Assembly: GCA_001650955.1 (NCBI GenBank)
Contig: LXYP01000002.1
Span: 124,001 to 188,000 of the forward strand
Direction: 5' to 3'
Length of the DNA: 64,000 nucleotides
Source of the DNA: Sphingomonadales bacterium EhC05
GTDB lineage: Bacteria; Pseudomonadota; Alphaproteobacteria; Sphingomonadales; Sphingomonadaceae
Shown here: positions 53,490-62,957 of the stretch, in pieces
Layout: every line of letters begins with the position of its first letter
Numbering within the stretch: position 1 is the first letter of the stretch
Program-made: the position numbers and the translations under genes
Notes under the pieces: generated by a model
The model's database searches: none
Told to the model about the DNA's origin: nothing
The model's input: the letters and a program-made list of their open reading frames with translations, nothing else

Positions 53490-56228
53490 TTGACCGCAAT
53501 TCCCCTTCCCTATCCGGCACTTCATGCCAGCCACAGCGGTATCTGGATTTGCAACACAGACGGCGTCTCGCGAGCCATTGGCAAAGGCGAAGCGATTGGC
53601 TGCGTCGCGGAGACGCCGCATATCCTGCTCAATGCGCCGCTCCTGGGTCAGCGGCTGGGCTATCCCGATCTCTCGGGTCTCGATCTGCTCGAACTCTATG
53701 CCTTCATCCATCCCGCGCAGTTCATCGTTCCCACACCAGCGGGACTGGCGAAGACGCTGGGCCTCGCCGCACCGGAACAAGAGGCGGATGTTGCCCATCT
53801 CTACCGCCAGGCCGCCAGTCTGCTTCTGGCCGGTCTGGAAGCGCCGCATTGGCAAGAACGCGAAGGCGCGTGGAGCAGCGCCCAGGCGCTGTACCGGTTG
53901 CGCTGGCCATGGGCCGGCGAAGTGGGACAGAAGCTTACAAAGCCGGCACAGGCCGAGCGATGGCTGTTCTCTAAACTGGACGAATGGGAAGAAGAAGCAC
54001 CGCGCCCGGCGCCCAGATCGATCACGCTGGATGAAACAGCGACCCTCGCAACGCTGGACCAGCTGACGGGGGCGGGCGCGGAAGACCGCCAGGGCCAGAA
54101 AAGCTACGCCGCAGCGGTCGCGCAGATATTCAATCCGCGGCGGATCAAAGGCGCGCCCAATATGCTCCTCGCCGAAGCAGGAACCGGCATTGGCAAAACC
54201 CTCGGCTATCTCGCCCCTGCATCCTTATGGTCGCAGCAGGCCGGCGGCGCGGTGTGGATTTCAACCTTCACCAAAGCCCTGCAACGCCAGCTCGACCGCG
54301 AAACCCGGCGCATCTATCCTGATGAAGCGACGTTCCGCAAAAAAGTCGTCGTGCGGAAAGGCCGCGAAAATTATCTCTGCCTGCTCAATCTCGAAGACGC
54401 GTTGCAAGGCGGATTCGCCGGACGGGCCGCGATCCTCGCCCATCTCGTCGCGCGCTGGGCCGCCTACAGCAAAGATGGCGATATGGTTGGCGGCGATCTG
54501 CCTGGCTGGCTGACGACATTGTTCCGCCGCAACGGCACGACCGCGCTGACCGACCGGCGCGGCGAATGTGTCTATGCCGGCTGTCCCCATTATCGCAAAT
54601 GTTTCATCGAAAAGGCCTCCCGCGCCAGCCAGCAGGCGGATATTGTCATCGCCAATCATGCGCTGGTGATGGTCAATGCGGCCCGCGGCCGCGAGCAGCA
54701 AAACCGGCCGACACGGTTGATTTTTGACGAAGGCCATCATCTGTTCGATGCCGCCGACTCGATGTTTGCCGCGCGTCTGTCCGGCCAGGAGGCAATTGAA
54801 ATCCGTCGCTGGGTGATCGGACCGGAGAGCAAGAATCGCGGGCGCCGCAGAGGTCTTGCGGCGCGGCTGGCCGATCTCGCCTCCTATGATGAGGAAGGCG
54901 GCCGGGCGATTGAAAGCGCGCGCCATGCCGCCGAAGCCCTGCCCAGCGATGGCTGGCTGCAGCGGCTCGCCGAGGGCGAACCCTTTGGTCCGGTCGAAGC
55001 GCTGCTCCATCAAGTCCGTGCGATGGTTTTTGCGCGCGATGAAAGCCAGAGCGCCGATGCCGGCTATGGCCTCGAAACCGAATTGAGCGATGTCGAAGGC
55101 CCGATGATCGATGCGGTGGCCACCGCTGCCGAGGCGATGGATGCCCTGCTCAGACCACTTGTCCGGCTCGCCCAGCGGATCGAGCATCTCATCGAGGAAG
55201 GTCCGGACTGGATGGATGGGCCCGCGCGGGCACGGATGGAAGGGGCGCTATCGAGTCTCGGCTGGCGCTGTGACACGCTCTCGGGATGGCTGTCCTTGCT
55301 GGCCCGAATTGGCGGTCCGGCCGATCCCGATTTCGTCGACTGGCTGATGATCGACCGCTATGAAGGCCGCGAATATGATCTGGGGATCTGCCGCCACTGG
55401 CTCGACCCGACAATTCCGGTCACCGAAATGGTCACCAAGCCGGCCCATGGCATGATGATCACCTCCGCGACGCTCAAAGGCGGCGGCGGATGGGATACTG
55501 CGCGGGCGCGCAGCGGCGCCGTGCATCTCGAGCATGCAACCCAGGAATTTGAGGTCGCCAGTCCCTTTGATTATCCCAATCAGGCCAAGGTCATCATCGT
55601 CACCGATGTGAAGCGCGGTGATATGGCCGGTCTGGCCGGCGCTTATGCGCAATTGATCGAAGCATCCGGCGGCGGCACGCTCGGCCTGTTCACCGCGATT
55701 CGCCGCCTGCGGACGGTCTATGCCCGGATCGCTGACCGGATGGCGCAGAGCGGCTTGCCAATATATGCCCAGCATGTCGATCCGATCGATACCGGGACGC
55801 TGGTGGATATTTTTCGCGATGAGCCCAAAGCCAGCTTGCTTGGCACAGATGCCTTGCGCGACGGCGTTGATGTTCCCGGCCAAAGCCTGCGCCTCGTTGT
55901 GATGGAATCCGTGCCCTGGCCACGCCCCAATATCCTCCATCGCGCCCGCCGTCTGGCTGGCGGTGGTACCAGCTATGATGACCGGATCATTCGGGCACGA
56001 CTGGCGCAGGCCTTTGGCCGGATCATCCGGCGCGCCGGCGATCATGGCCATTTTGTGATTCTCTCCTCCGCTTTTCCATCACGGCTTTTCTCCGCTTTTC
56101 CGGAGGGCACCCCGATCATTCGCATGACGCTAGATGAAGCGCTGACCGAAATCAAAACGTCCAAGTCCGATATGACACAATCCGGTCTTTCAACTGAAAC
56201 AAGTTTCATGCATGACGATCCGATATGA
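53490..56228 (+). CDS. DinG/XPD-type ATP-dependent DNA helicase with iron-sulfur cluster
   Basis: A 912-residue superfamily 2 helicase. Walker A is AEAGTGIGKT (K236), the DEAH-type box is DEGHH from D413, and late motifs include LLGTDALRDGVDVPG and RLAQAFGRIIRR. Four cysteines (C297, C360, C365, C371) between motifs I and II fit the 4Fe-4S cluster of DinG and XPD. The first 200 residues (PLPYPALHASHSGIW) are an extension typical of the alphaproteobacterial branch. Start is TTG 53490, giving the family N-terminus. Likely role: unwinding damaged or R-loop DNA. Confidence 0.92.
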   Translation: MTAIPLPYPALHASHSGIWICNTDGVSRAIGKGEAIGCVAETPHILLNAPLLGQRLGYPDLSGLDLLELYAFIHPAQFIVPTPAGLAKTLGLAAPEQEADVAHLYRQAASLLLAGLEAPHWQEREGAWSSAQALYRLRWPWAGEVGQKLTKPAQAERWLFSKLDEWEEEAPRPAPRSITLDETATLATLDQLTGAGAEDRQGQKSYAAAVAQIFNPRRIKGAPNMLLAEAGTGIGKTLGYLAPASLWSQQAGGAVWISTFTKALQRQLDRETRRIYPDEATFRKKVVVRKGRENYLCLLNLEDALQGGFAGRAAILAHLVARWAAYSKDGDMVGGDLPGWLTTLFRRNGTTALTDRRGECVYAGCPHYRKCFIEKASRASQQADIVIANHALVMVNAARGREQQNRPTRLIFDEGHHLFDAADSMFAARLSGQEAIEIRRWVIGPESKNRGRRRGLAARLADLASYDEEGGRAIESARHAAEALPSDGWLQRLAEGEPFGPVEALLHQVRAMVFARDESQSADAGYGLETELSDVEGPMIDAVATAAEAMDALLRPLVRLAQRIEHLIEEGPDWMDGPARARMEGALSSLGWRCDTLSGWLSLLARIGGPADPDFVDWLMIDRYEGREYDLGICRHWLDPTIPVTEMVTKPAHGMMITSATLKGGGGWDTARARSGAVHLEHATQEFEVASPFDYPNQAKVIIVTDVKRGDMAGLAGAYAQLIEASGGGTLGLFTAIRRLRTVYARIADRMAQSGLPIYAQHVDPIDTGTLVDIFRDEPKASLLGTDALRDGVDVPGQSLRLVVMESVPWPRPNILHRARRLAGGGTSYDDRIIRARLAQAFGRIIRRAGDHGHFVILSSAFPSRLFSAFPEGTPIIRMTLDEALTEIKTSKSDMTQSGLSTETSFMHDDPI

Positions 56229-56767
56229 AAAAACTCACTCTCCTACGCCACGCCAAATCCAGCTGGGATGATCCCGTATCTCGCGATTTTGATCGCCCAT
56301 TGAATGACAAGGGAATGCGAGCTGCCAAAGTCATGGGCCAGTTCATCCAGCGGGAGAGTTTGGATTTTGACCAGATTCTCGCCTCGCCAGCCGTGCGGGT
56401 GATCGAGACGCTCGAACATGTCGAAGAAGCCAGCGGCCTGTCGATGGAGCCAACATGGGATCGCAAAATTTATCTGGCTTCGTCAGCAACGCTTCTCGAT
56501 GTTTTGCGCGGCGCAAATGAGGATGCAGATCATGTTCTCATGGTCGGTCACAATCCGGGGCTCGAAGATCTGATCTTTGATCTGGTTCCAGACGATGGCT
56601 CGTCAGCAGCGCGCAACAAAGTGGAAGAAAAATATCCCACCGCGACGCTGGCAGAAATGACTCTGGCGATTAAAAGCTGGGCCGATATCGCGGAAAATAG
56701 CGGAACGCTCGATCGCTTTACACGCCCCCGTGATCTCGACCCCGAGCTTGGGCCAAATTACGACTAG
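56225..56767 (+). CDS. SixA-like histidine phosphatase
   Basis: A 180-residue histidine phosphatase. The catalytic motif LLRHAKSSW at residue 6 and the distal MVGHNPGLED are both intact, with SPAVRVIET between. SixA of E. coli removes phosphate from histidine phosphotransfer proteins; whether this one does so is inference. It overlaps the helicase gene by four bases (ATGA), so it is translated with it, and ends in a four-base tail overlap with merR. Confidence 0.9.
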   Translation: MKKLTLLRHAKSSWDDPVSRDFDRPLNDKGMRAAKVMGQFIQRESLDFDQILASPAVRVIETLEHVEEASGLSMEPTWDRKIYLASSATLLDVLRGANEDADHVLMVGHNPGLEDLIFDLVPDDGSSAARNKVEEKYPTATLAEMTLAIKSWADIAENSGTLDRFTRPRDLDPELGPNYD

Positions 56768-57144
56768 GCAGCCGTCAAAGCGCGGGACAGTTGGTCGCGG
56801 ATAGTCTTCAGTTCGGCAACGATCAGGCGACTGTCTTCGTCAGTGTTTGCCGGAAGGGGCATGGCGGCAGCTTGAGGCGCATCTTCGACCATCTCCGGTC
56901 CTCTGCGCCGCGAAGCCAAAAATTTCCGCGCGCCCTTGATCGTATAGCCTTCTTCATTGAGCAGCCGGTTGATCGTCTTGACCATTTCGACATCTTCGGA
57001 GCGATAATGGCGCCGGGCGCCCGCCCGTTTCAGCGGCGTCAGCATCGCAAACTGATCTTCCCAATAGCGCAATATATGCGGCTTGATCTGCAGCTCTTTT
57101 GACAATTCGCCAATCGTGCGAAACGCACCCAGATCCTTGGCCAT
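56764..57144 (-). CDS. MerR family transcriptional regulator
   Basis: A 126-residue regulator. The winged helix reads RTIGELSKELQIKPHILRYWEDQF, followed by LTPLKRAGARRHYRSEDVEMV and LLNEEGYTIKGARKFL. No cysteine set for metal binding is present, so it is not a metal sensor of the MerR kind. GGGAGAG precedes ATG by seven bases. It lies 25 bases behind ihfA, an arrangement common in alphaproteobacteria, where the pair is co-transcribed. Target genes unknown. Confidence 0.92.
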   Translation of the reverse strand: MAKDLGAFRTIGELSKELQIKPHILRYWEDQFAMLTPLKRAGARRHYRSEDVEMVKTINRLLNEEGYTIKGARKFLASRRRGPEMVEDAPQAAAMPLPANTDEDSRLIVAELKTIRDQLSRALTAA

Positions 57145-57169
57145 ATTCTACTCTCCCAACCGCGAACTA

Positions 57170-57469
57170 TTATCCTGCGGCAATAATTCGATCACGCATC
57201 GTCTGACTGGCCCGAAAGGTTAGAACCCGGCGCGGAGCGATCGGCACTTCAACGCCTGTTTTGGGATTGCGTCCCGTCCGCTCACCTTTGTCGCGTAAAA
57301 CAAATGTTCCAAATCCTGAAATCTTGACATTCTCACCAGAGACCAGCGCCTCGATCATATGATCGAGAATCGATTCCACCATCACCGCGCCATCGGCACG
57401 AGACAGACCTACCTGCCGATTCATCGTATCAGCCAAGTCGGCGCGGGTCAGTGTACTTGTAAAGTTCAT
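57170..57469 (-). CDS. ihfA: Integration host factor subunit alpha
   Basis: A 99-residue DNA-bending protein. [23 protein letters not shown] carries the DNA-intercalating beta arm, including the Pro of [14 protein letters not shown], and [17 protein letters not shown] opens the first helix. It pairs with IhfB to bend DNA at promoters and recombination sites. Followed on the same strand by merR. The roughly 100 bases upstream, shared with the divergent thioesterase gene, hold its promoter. Confidence 0.96.
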   Translation of the reverse strand: MNFTSTLTRADLADTMNRQVGLSRADGAVMVESILDHMIEALVSGENVKISGFGTFVLRDKGERTGRNPKTGVEVPIAPRRVLTFRASQTMRDRIIAAG

Positions 57470-57574
57470 TTTACCAATTTCCAGTAAGAGATTGAAAACA
57501 GGACCAAGCCATATCTGATTTTGGGAAATTTGTAAATCTTAACAGTAGATTTAGCGGGATTGGCGGGATAAGCG

Positions 57575-58378
57575 ATGCCTATGACTATTGCAGCTGAAAA
57601 ACCAACATCGCTTAACACACTACTGGATCAGTGCGGATCGGGCGGCCCAGACAATCCCGTGAATCTTCCGCAAAGCTGGACCCAGGGACGAACCGCATTT
57701 GGCGGATTATCCTCCGCGCTGGCTTATCAAGCTGCCAGTCATCTCGAGGATGAACTGCCGCCGCTTCGATCTGCCCAGATCGCCTTTGTTGGCCCGCTTT
57801 TTGGAACGCTGACAGCCGAAGCGAAGATGCTAAGACGCGGTCGAAGCACAGCCTTTGTCCAATCCGAAATTTCCGGGGACAAGGGGCTCGGCCTGCATTG
57901 CAATTTTGTCTTTGCCAAGCCGCGCGAGACAGACGTCACGGCCGCCGATATGGCAGAGCCTGTCTTCCCTCCGCTGCCGACAGACAAGGATCTGCATAGC
58001 GGCCCGCCACAATTTTTTACCTCCAATATGGAATATGTCGGCAAGCGCATCGATACCAGCACCAAAACCAACCGCCTGACTCGCTGGATGCGGCTGAACC
58101 AGCGTGAGGGTCTGGACCCGGTTGCAGAATTGCTCTGCATGGGAGACAGTCTGCCTCCGTCCATGATGGGCCTGCTCGACAGCAATGCGATGGTCAGCTC
58201 GATGAACTGGCAGTTCAATATCATCGTCGACAATCCCGCGACCGAAGATGGCTGGTGGCTTATCGACTCCCATACCCATCATGCAGATCATGGCGCGAGC
58301 AGCCAATATATGAGCGTCTGGAATAGCGAGAAACAGCTGATCGCAACCGGCATGCAAAGCGTCGCTTATTACGCCTGA
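57575..58378 (+). CDS. Acyl-CoA thioesterase, double hot-dog fold
   Basis: A 267-residue TesB-like protein (4HBT_3 type). The N-terminal hot dog has TAFGGLSSALAYQAASHL and GRSTAFVQSEI; the C-terminal one has WWLIDSHTHHADHGASSQYMSVWN with the likely catalytic Asp/Ser/Gln group. It would hydrolyse acyl-CoA to free acid. ATG 57575 is used; an ATG two codons later is possible. It is transcribed away from ihfA. The chain-length preference is not visible. Confidence 0.85.
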   Translation: MPMTIAAEKPTSLNTLLDQCGSGGPDNPVNLPQSWTQGRTAFGGLSSALAYQAASHLEDELPPLRSAQIAFVGPLFGTLTAEAKMLRRGRSTAFVQSEISGDKGLGLHCNFVFAKPRETDVTAADMAEPVFPPLPTDKDLHSGPPQFFTSNMEYVGKRIDTSTKTNRLTRWMRLNQREGLDPVAELLCMGDSLPPSMMGLLDSNAMVSSMNWQFNIIVDNPATEDGWWLIDSHTHHADHGASSQYMSVWNSEKQLIATGMQSVAYYA

Positions 58379-58532
58379 GCCATCGACCTCGATTCGGAAG
58401 TGGAAGCCAACAAGGTTGCGCGCGCGCCCGCGATCGAAACAATCGCGCTGCGGCAAGCTATAGCCAGTTGTGCCACCCGCCAAACTCGGGCAAAAGCGCG
58501 GCGAGAGATTTCATGCAAAAGCAGGTAGAATG

Positions 58533-59480
58533 ATGGCAATTGACGGAAAATTAATTTGTATTTTTGGCGGCGGGGGCTTTTTGGGCCGCTATATTGCCGA
58601 GCAATTATTGTCACGCGGCGCGCTGGTGCGCATTGCCGAGCGCAATATTAAAAATGCAACGCATATCAAACCGCTTGGCAATCTCGGTCAGGTGCAATTT
58701 GCCAGCGCCGATGTGACCAAGAAAGAGAGCGTCGCGCGCGCCGTCCATGGCTGCGCGGCGGTGATCAATCTGGTTGGGGTTTTCGGCAGCCAGATGGAGA
58801 CCGTCAATGTCTCCGGAGCCCGCAATGTGGCAGAAGCTGCCGCTGCTTCTGGCTGTCGCACTCTGGTGCAAATGTCGGCGATCGGCGCCGACCTGCAGTC
58901 GCCGTCACGCTATGGCCGAAGCAAGGCCGAGGGAGAGCAAGCGGTGCGCGAGGCCTTTCCCGCCGCAACGATCCTCAGACCGTCGATCGTATTTGGCCGG
59001 GAAGATGCGTTTATCAACCGCTTTGCCGGGATGATTCAGATGCTGCCGATCGTGCCGATCATCGGCGGAGAGACCAAATTCGAGCCGATTTTCGTTGGCG
59101 ATGTCGCCGACACGGTCGCCAAGATCGTCGAAAATCCGCAATCCTATGCCGGGCAAAGCTATGAGCTGGGCGGGCCTGAAATCATCAGCATGGGCGATTT
59201 GAATCGCCGGATCGCCAAAATGACCGGGCGGGAGCGGACTTTTGTCGATATCCCCGATTTTGCCGCCAAGTTGATGGCAACGATGATCGGGCCATTGCCG
59301 GGCGCCCCGATTACCTCCGATCAATATAAGATGCTGCAGAAGGACAATATCGTGTCCGAAAATGCCGCAGGACTGGACGCTTTCGGAATTTCACCGACAC
59401 CCCTGGCAGCCGTCGCGCGCGGGTGGATGGAGAAATATACCGCCCAGGGCCGGTTCGGCGCGCGGGCGAAGGCCAGCTAA
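58533..59480 (+). CDS. NDUFA9-like NAD(P)-binding protein
   Basis: A 315-residue atypical short-chain dehydrogenase. The Rossmann motif is IFGGGGFLGRYI, then DVTKKESVARAVHG and the degraded active site RYGRSKAEGE, where Tyr and Lys are kept in YxxxK form. It matches complex I-associated NDUFA9/NuoE-like assembly or quinone-binding proteins of alphaproteobacteria. Two adjacent ATGs (58530, 58533) are both workable; AGG stands seven bases before the second. It ends seven bases from the convergent uppP gene. Confidence 0.87.
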   Translation: MAIDGKLICIFGGGGFLGRYIAEQLLSRGALVRIAERNIKNATHIKPLGNLGQVQFASADVTKKESVARAVHGCAAVINLVGVFGSQMETVNVSGARNVAEAAAASGCRTLVQMSAIGADLQSPSRYGRSKAEGEQAVREAFPAATILRPSIVFGREDAFINRFAGMIQMLPIVPIIGGETKFEPIFVGDVADTVAKIVENPQSYAGQSYELGGPEIISMGDLNRRIAKMTGRERTFVDIPDFAAKLMATMIGPLPGAPITSDQYKMLQKDNIVSENAAGLDAFGISPTPLAAVARGWMEKYTAQGRFGARAKAS

Positions 59481-59487
59481 CTAGTCT

Positions 59488-60282
59488 TTAGAAGAACAGC
59501 AGCAACGCGGCGCCCATCGCGACGCGATAGACGACAAAGACCATCATCGAGGCCTTGCGCAGAAACTGCATCAGGAAAGCCATGGTCGCCAGCGCCGCCA
59601 GGAAGGTCAGGACGCCGGTGATCAAAGCCTCCTTGAGCAGTTCGCTGCTCGCGCCCATCAGATCGGGAATGATCAGCACTCCTGCCCCAGCAACAGCGGG
59701 TATCGACAGCAGGAAAGAGAAACGCGCCGCCTCGACTCGCGTATATCCCAGAAAACGTGCGGCCGTCATCGTCACGCCAGACCGGCTGGTGCCGGGAATC
59801 AGCGCAAGCGCCTGGGCCAGCCCGACGATGATGCCGTCTCTCATGGTCATGTCTTCAAACGACTTCACCTGTTTGCCCACCCGGTCCGCAATCCCGAGCA
59901 ATATGCCGTAGATGATGAGATTGATGCCCACCAATGTGGTGCTGCGAAAGCCATCCAGATAGCCGCCGGTTTTCAGAAACAGGCCGACAATCACGGCGGG
60001 AATGGTGCCCAGAATGATCCACCAGAACAGCCGCCGCTCGGCAGGCGCCTGACCGATACCAATTGTCGCAAAACCCCCGCGTCCAAGGCTGATCACGTCT
60101 TTGAAAAAATAGGTGATGATCGCCAGCAATGATCCCACATGGACGGCAATATCGATCATCGGGCCCTGGTCGGCATAGCCGGTAAAAACCGGGAGCAGGA
60201 TCAAATGGCCCGACGAAGAAATCGGCAAAAATTCGGTCACGCCCTGCACAATGGCGAGGAGCAGCATCTGAAGAAATGTCAT
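59488..60282 (-). CDS. uppP: Undecaprenyl-diphosphatase
   Basis: A 264-residue membrane enzyme (BacA/UppP) removing a phosphate from undecaprenyl diphosphate so the lipid carrier can be reused in peptidoglycan synthesis. Both conserved active-site parts are present: GVTEFLPISSSGHLIL near residue 14 and IPGTSRSGVTMTAARFLG near residue 162. Eight hydrophobic helices fit the family. High activity gives bacitracin resistance in other bacteria. Confidence 0.96.
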   Translation of the reverse strand: MTFLQMLLLAIVQGVTEFLPISSSGHLILLPVFTGYADQGPMIDIAVHVGSLLAIITYFFKDVISLGRGGFATIGIGQAPAERRLFWWIILGTIPAVIVGLFLKTGGYLDGFRSTTLVGINLIIYGILLGIADRVGKQVKSFEDMTMRDGIIVGLAQALALIPGTSRSGVTMTAARFLGYTRVEAARFSFLLSIPAVAGAGVLIIPDLMGASSELLKEALITGVLTFLAALATMAFLMQFLRKASMMVFVVYRVAMGAALLLFF

Positions 60283-60428
60283 GATAATATCCGCAAGAAC
60301 CAGTTGGAAAAAATTCTATATCGCAGCTTTTCCCATTTGTCGTTGCCCTTTTTTAGTACCGATACGAGACTATTAATCCCGAAAGATATCCTGAGACGTA
60401 GCTGAGTAATTTAATATTTCCTATATAG

Positions 60429-60443
60429 GACAGTATAACTGTC
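60429..60443. promoter_or_regulatory. Palindrome upstream of gltD
   Basis: GACAGT and ACTGTC are perfect 6-base arms around ATA, in an AT-rich stretch about 112 bases before the gltD start. The form suits an operator for a dimeric repressor; none is identified. Confidence 0.4.
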
Positions 60444-60554
60444 TAATATACCGGATTTTGCGTGACTCTGCCCGATTTCTTGGCTATTTAAATGGCATTG
60501 CTCCGCCGAAGGGCAAGGATCGACAATCAAAAACAACAGAAATGAGCATCTGGC

Positions 60555-62009
60555 ATGGCACAGGCCCCGGAAAAATTGGATATGCTGAAATTTGTGGATC
60601 AGGGACAATCCTATCCGAGCAAACGCGCACCCGAGCTGCGCGCCGAAGATTTTCAGGAAATTGCTGACAAATATGCGCCCAATGCGGCCGCGGAACAGTC
60701 TGCGCGCTGCTCGCAATGCGGCGTACCTTATTGTTCGGTCCATTGCCCGTTGCACAATCATATTCCAGATTGGCTGAAGCTGACCGCCGAAGGGCGGCTC
60801 CGCGAAGCCTATGAAATGTCCAACCTGACCTCGACCATGCCGGAAATCTGTGGGCGCATCTGTCCACAGGACCGCCTCTGCGAGGGCAATTGCGTGATCG
60901 AATTTTCAGGCCATGGCGCGGTGACCATCGGAGCGGTGGAAAAATATATCACCGACACTGCCTGGGAAGAAGGCTGGGTCGAACCCTTGCAGCCGGGCGC
61001 GCCGCGCGGCCAGTCGGTCGGGATCATCGGTGCCGGCCCCGCCGGGCTCACCGCCGCCGAATATCTTCGGGTGGCGGGCTATGATGTCCATATTTATGAC
61101 CGCCATGATCGCGCCGGAGGGCTGCTCACATATGGCATTCCTGGATTCAAGCTCGAAAAGCACGTGATCATGCGCCGGGTAGAACGACTCAAAGATGGCG
61201 GGATCATCTTTCACGAAAATTTCGAAGTCGGCAAAGACGCGACGCTCGGTGATTTGCAAGACAGGCATGACGCGCTGCTGGTTGCGACCGGCGTCTATCA
61301 GGCGCGGGATATCAAGATGCCCGGCGTGGGCGCGCCCGGCGTCGAGGAGGCACTGGACTTTCTGATCGCGTCCAATCGCAAGAGCTTTGGCGATGACGTG
61401 CCGGATTTCGACAATGGCCGCTATAATGCCAAGGGCAAGAATGTTGTCGTGATTGGCGGCGGCGATACCGCCATGGACTGCGTGCGCACGTCGGTGCGGC
61501 AAGGCGCCAGGTCAGTCAAATGCCTGTACCGCCGCGACCGGGCCAATATGCCCGGCTCCCCCAATGAAGTGCGCAATGCTGAAGAAGAAGGCGTCGAATT
61601 TGTCTGGCTGTCTGCCCCCAAAGCGGTTGAAGGCACCAGCCATGCGACCGCCGTCAAAGCGCATAAGATGCGGCTTGGCGCGCCCGATGCAAGCGGCCGC
61701 CGATCTCCGGAAGTGCAGCCCGATAGCGAATTTACGATCGAAGCCGATCTGGTCATCAAGGCCCTGGGCTTTGATGCGGAGAAACTGCCGACCTTATTCG
61801 ATTGCCCCGATCTCAGTGTCACTCGCTGGGGCACGCTCCGGGTGGATCACAAGTCGATGATGACTAACCTCGATGGAGTTTTTGCCGCCGGCGATATTGT
61901 GCGCGGGGCGAGCCTCGTGGTCTGGGGCATCCGCGATGGCCGCGATGTGACCGAACATATGCACCGCTATTTGCGCGCCAAAAAGCTGGCGGCAAAGGCC
62001 GCGGCGTAA
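60555..62009 (+). CDS. gltD: Glutamate synthase (NADPH) small subunit
   Basis: A 484-residue FAD/NADPH subunit feeding electrons to GltB. Cysteine clusters CSQCGVPYCSVHCPLHNHIP and CGRICPQDRLCEGNC bind the two 4Fe-4S centres; GIIGAGPAGLTAAEYL is the FAD site and IGGGDTAMDCVRTSV the NADPH site. It precedes a DUF2059 gene and then gltB, whereas in many genomes gltB comes first. A palindrome lies upstream. Start ATG 60555 lacks a good ribosome binding site, so a later start near residue 10 is possible. Confidence 0.95.
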   Translation: MAQAPEKLDMLKFVDQGQSYPSKRAPELRAEDFQEIADKYAPNAAAEQSARCSQCGVPYCSVHCPLHNHIPDWLKLTAEGRLREAYEMSNLTSTMPEICGRICPQDRLCEGNCVIEFSGHGAVTIGAVEKYITDTAWEEGWVEPLQPGAPRGQSVGIIGAGPAGLTAAEYLRVAGYDVHIYDRHDRAGGLLTYGIPGFKLEKHVIMRRVERLKDGGIIFHENFEVGKDATLGDLQDRHDALLVATGVYQARDIKMPGVGAPGVEEALDFLIASNRKSFGDDVPDFDNGRYNAKGKNVVVIGGGDTAMDCVRTSVRQGARSVKCLYRRDRANMPGSPNEVRNAEEEGVEFVWLSAPKAVEGTSHATAVKAHKMRLGAPDASGRRSPEVQPDSEFTIEADLVIKALGFDAEKLPTLFDCPDLSVTRWGTLRVDHKSMMTNLDGVFAAGDIVRGASLVVWGIRDGRDVTEHMHRYLRAKKLAAKAAA

Positions 62010-62030
62010 AGCCGCCAACTGGGAGTAGAG

Positions 62031-62957
62031 ATGATGATAAAATTCGCAATTTCACTAGCGGCGATCGCCTCGGCTTTCAGCTCTCCGGTTAGTGCGCAGG
62101 AACTCCATGCACCGACCAGCAGTGCAGTAGAATCGGGATTGGACAAGGCGCGCCTCGCGGCGGCCGAAACCACCGTAGACTATCTGTTCCCGCTCGGCAC
62201 CTATCAGCGGATGATGAAGGGTACGATGGACCAGATGATGAACAATATCATAGCTCAGGCGTTCGATCGGCCGATGGCCGAGACAATGCAGGGCTATGGC
62301 ATTGCGGATGATAGCCTCAATAAGATGGGCGACAGTTCATTCAATGACATGATGACGGAAAAAGATCCCCATTTTGAAGAGCGGATGAAAATTTCAACCA
62401 AGGTGATGATGGATGAAATGATCGATCTGATGACCGCGATGGAACCCCAGATCCGCGAAGCCCTCGCGAAAATCTACGCCCGCAAATATACCGTCCGGCA
62501 GCTTGCCGAGATGAATGACTTTTTCGCCACAGACACCGGCGGCGCTTTTGCCCGCGACTATATGATGGTCTTCGTCGATCCGGAGATGATGCAATCCATG
62601 ATGAATATGATGCCCGAACTGATGCAGGCGATGCCCGACATCATGAAAAAGGTCGCGGCGGCCACGGCGCATCTCCCTGCCCCGTCGAAAAGTGATAAAG
62701 GCAGGGATTCTGGGGCCGTTGATCCCGCTGCAGATGCAGCCGAAGCTGCTGCCGATGCCGCCTGCGATGCTGCGGATCAATGCTATTCTGAAGAGGAAGC
62801 GGCCCGATGGGCGGATCCGGCAAACTGGTCAGCCGAAGAGCGTGAGACGGTGGCCAAGCTGGAAGCCGAACATAGCGCGACTTTCGAAAAATATTTCAAA
62901 GCACATGAAGCCGCAAGCGAGAATGCGAGAAAACGGCTGAAGAAAGACAGCGAATGA
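62031..62957 (+). CDS. DUF2059 secreted protein between gltD and gltB
   Basis: A 308-residue exported protein (signal peptide ending SSPVSAQELH). Residues 125-195 are the DUF2059 domain (LAKIYARKYTVRQLAEMNDFFATDTGGAFARDYM). It is unusually Met-rich (QMMNNIIAQ, SMMNMMPELMQAMPDIMKK), and residues 230-260 form an Ala/Asp stretch with two cysteines. A charged helical tail follows. GGGAG precedes the ATG by five bases. Its stop overlaps the gltB start in ATGA. Why a periplasmic protein is translated between the glutamate synthase subunits is unknown. Confidence 0.82.
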   Translation: MMIKFAISLAAIASAFSSPVSAQELHAPTSSAVESGLDKARLAAAETTVDYLFPLGTYQRMMKGTMDQMMNNIIAQAFDRPMAETMQGYGIADDSLNKMGDSSFNDMMTEKDPHFEERMKISTKVMMDEMIDLMTAMEPQIREALAKIYARKYTVRQLAEMNDFFATDTGGAFARDYMMVFVDPEMMQSMMNMMPELMQAMPDIMKKVAAATAHLPAPSKSDKGRDSGAVDPAADAAEAAADAACDAADQCYSEEEAARWADPANWSAEERETVAKLEAEHSATFEKYFKAHEAASENARKRLKKDSE

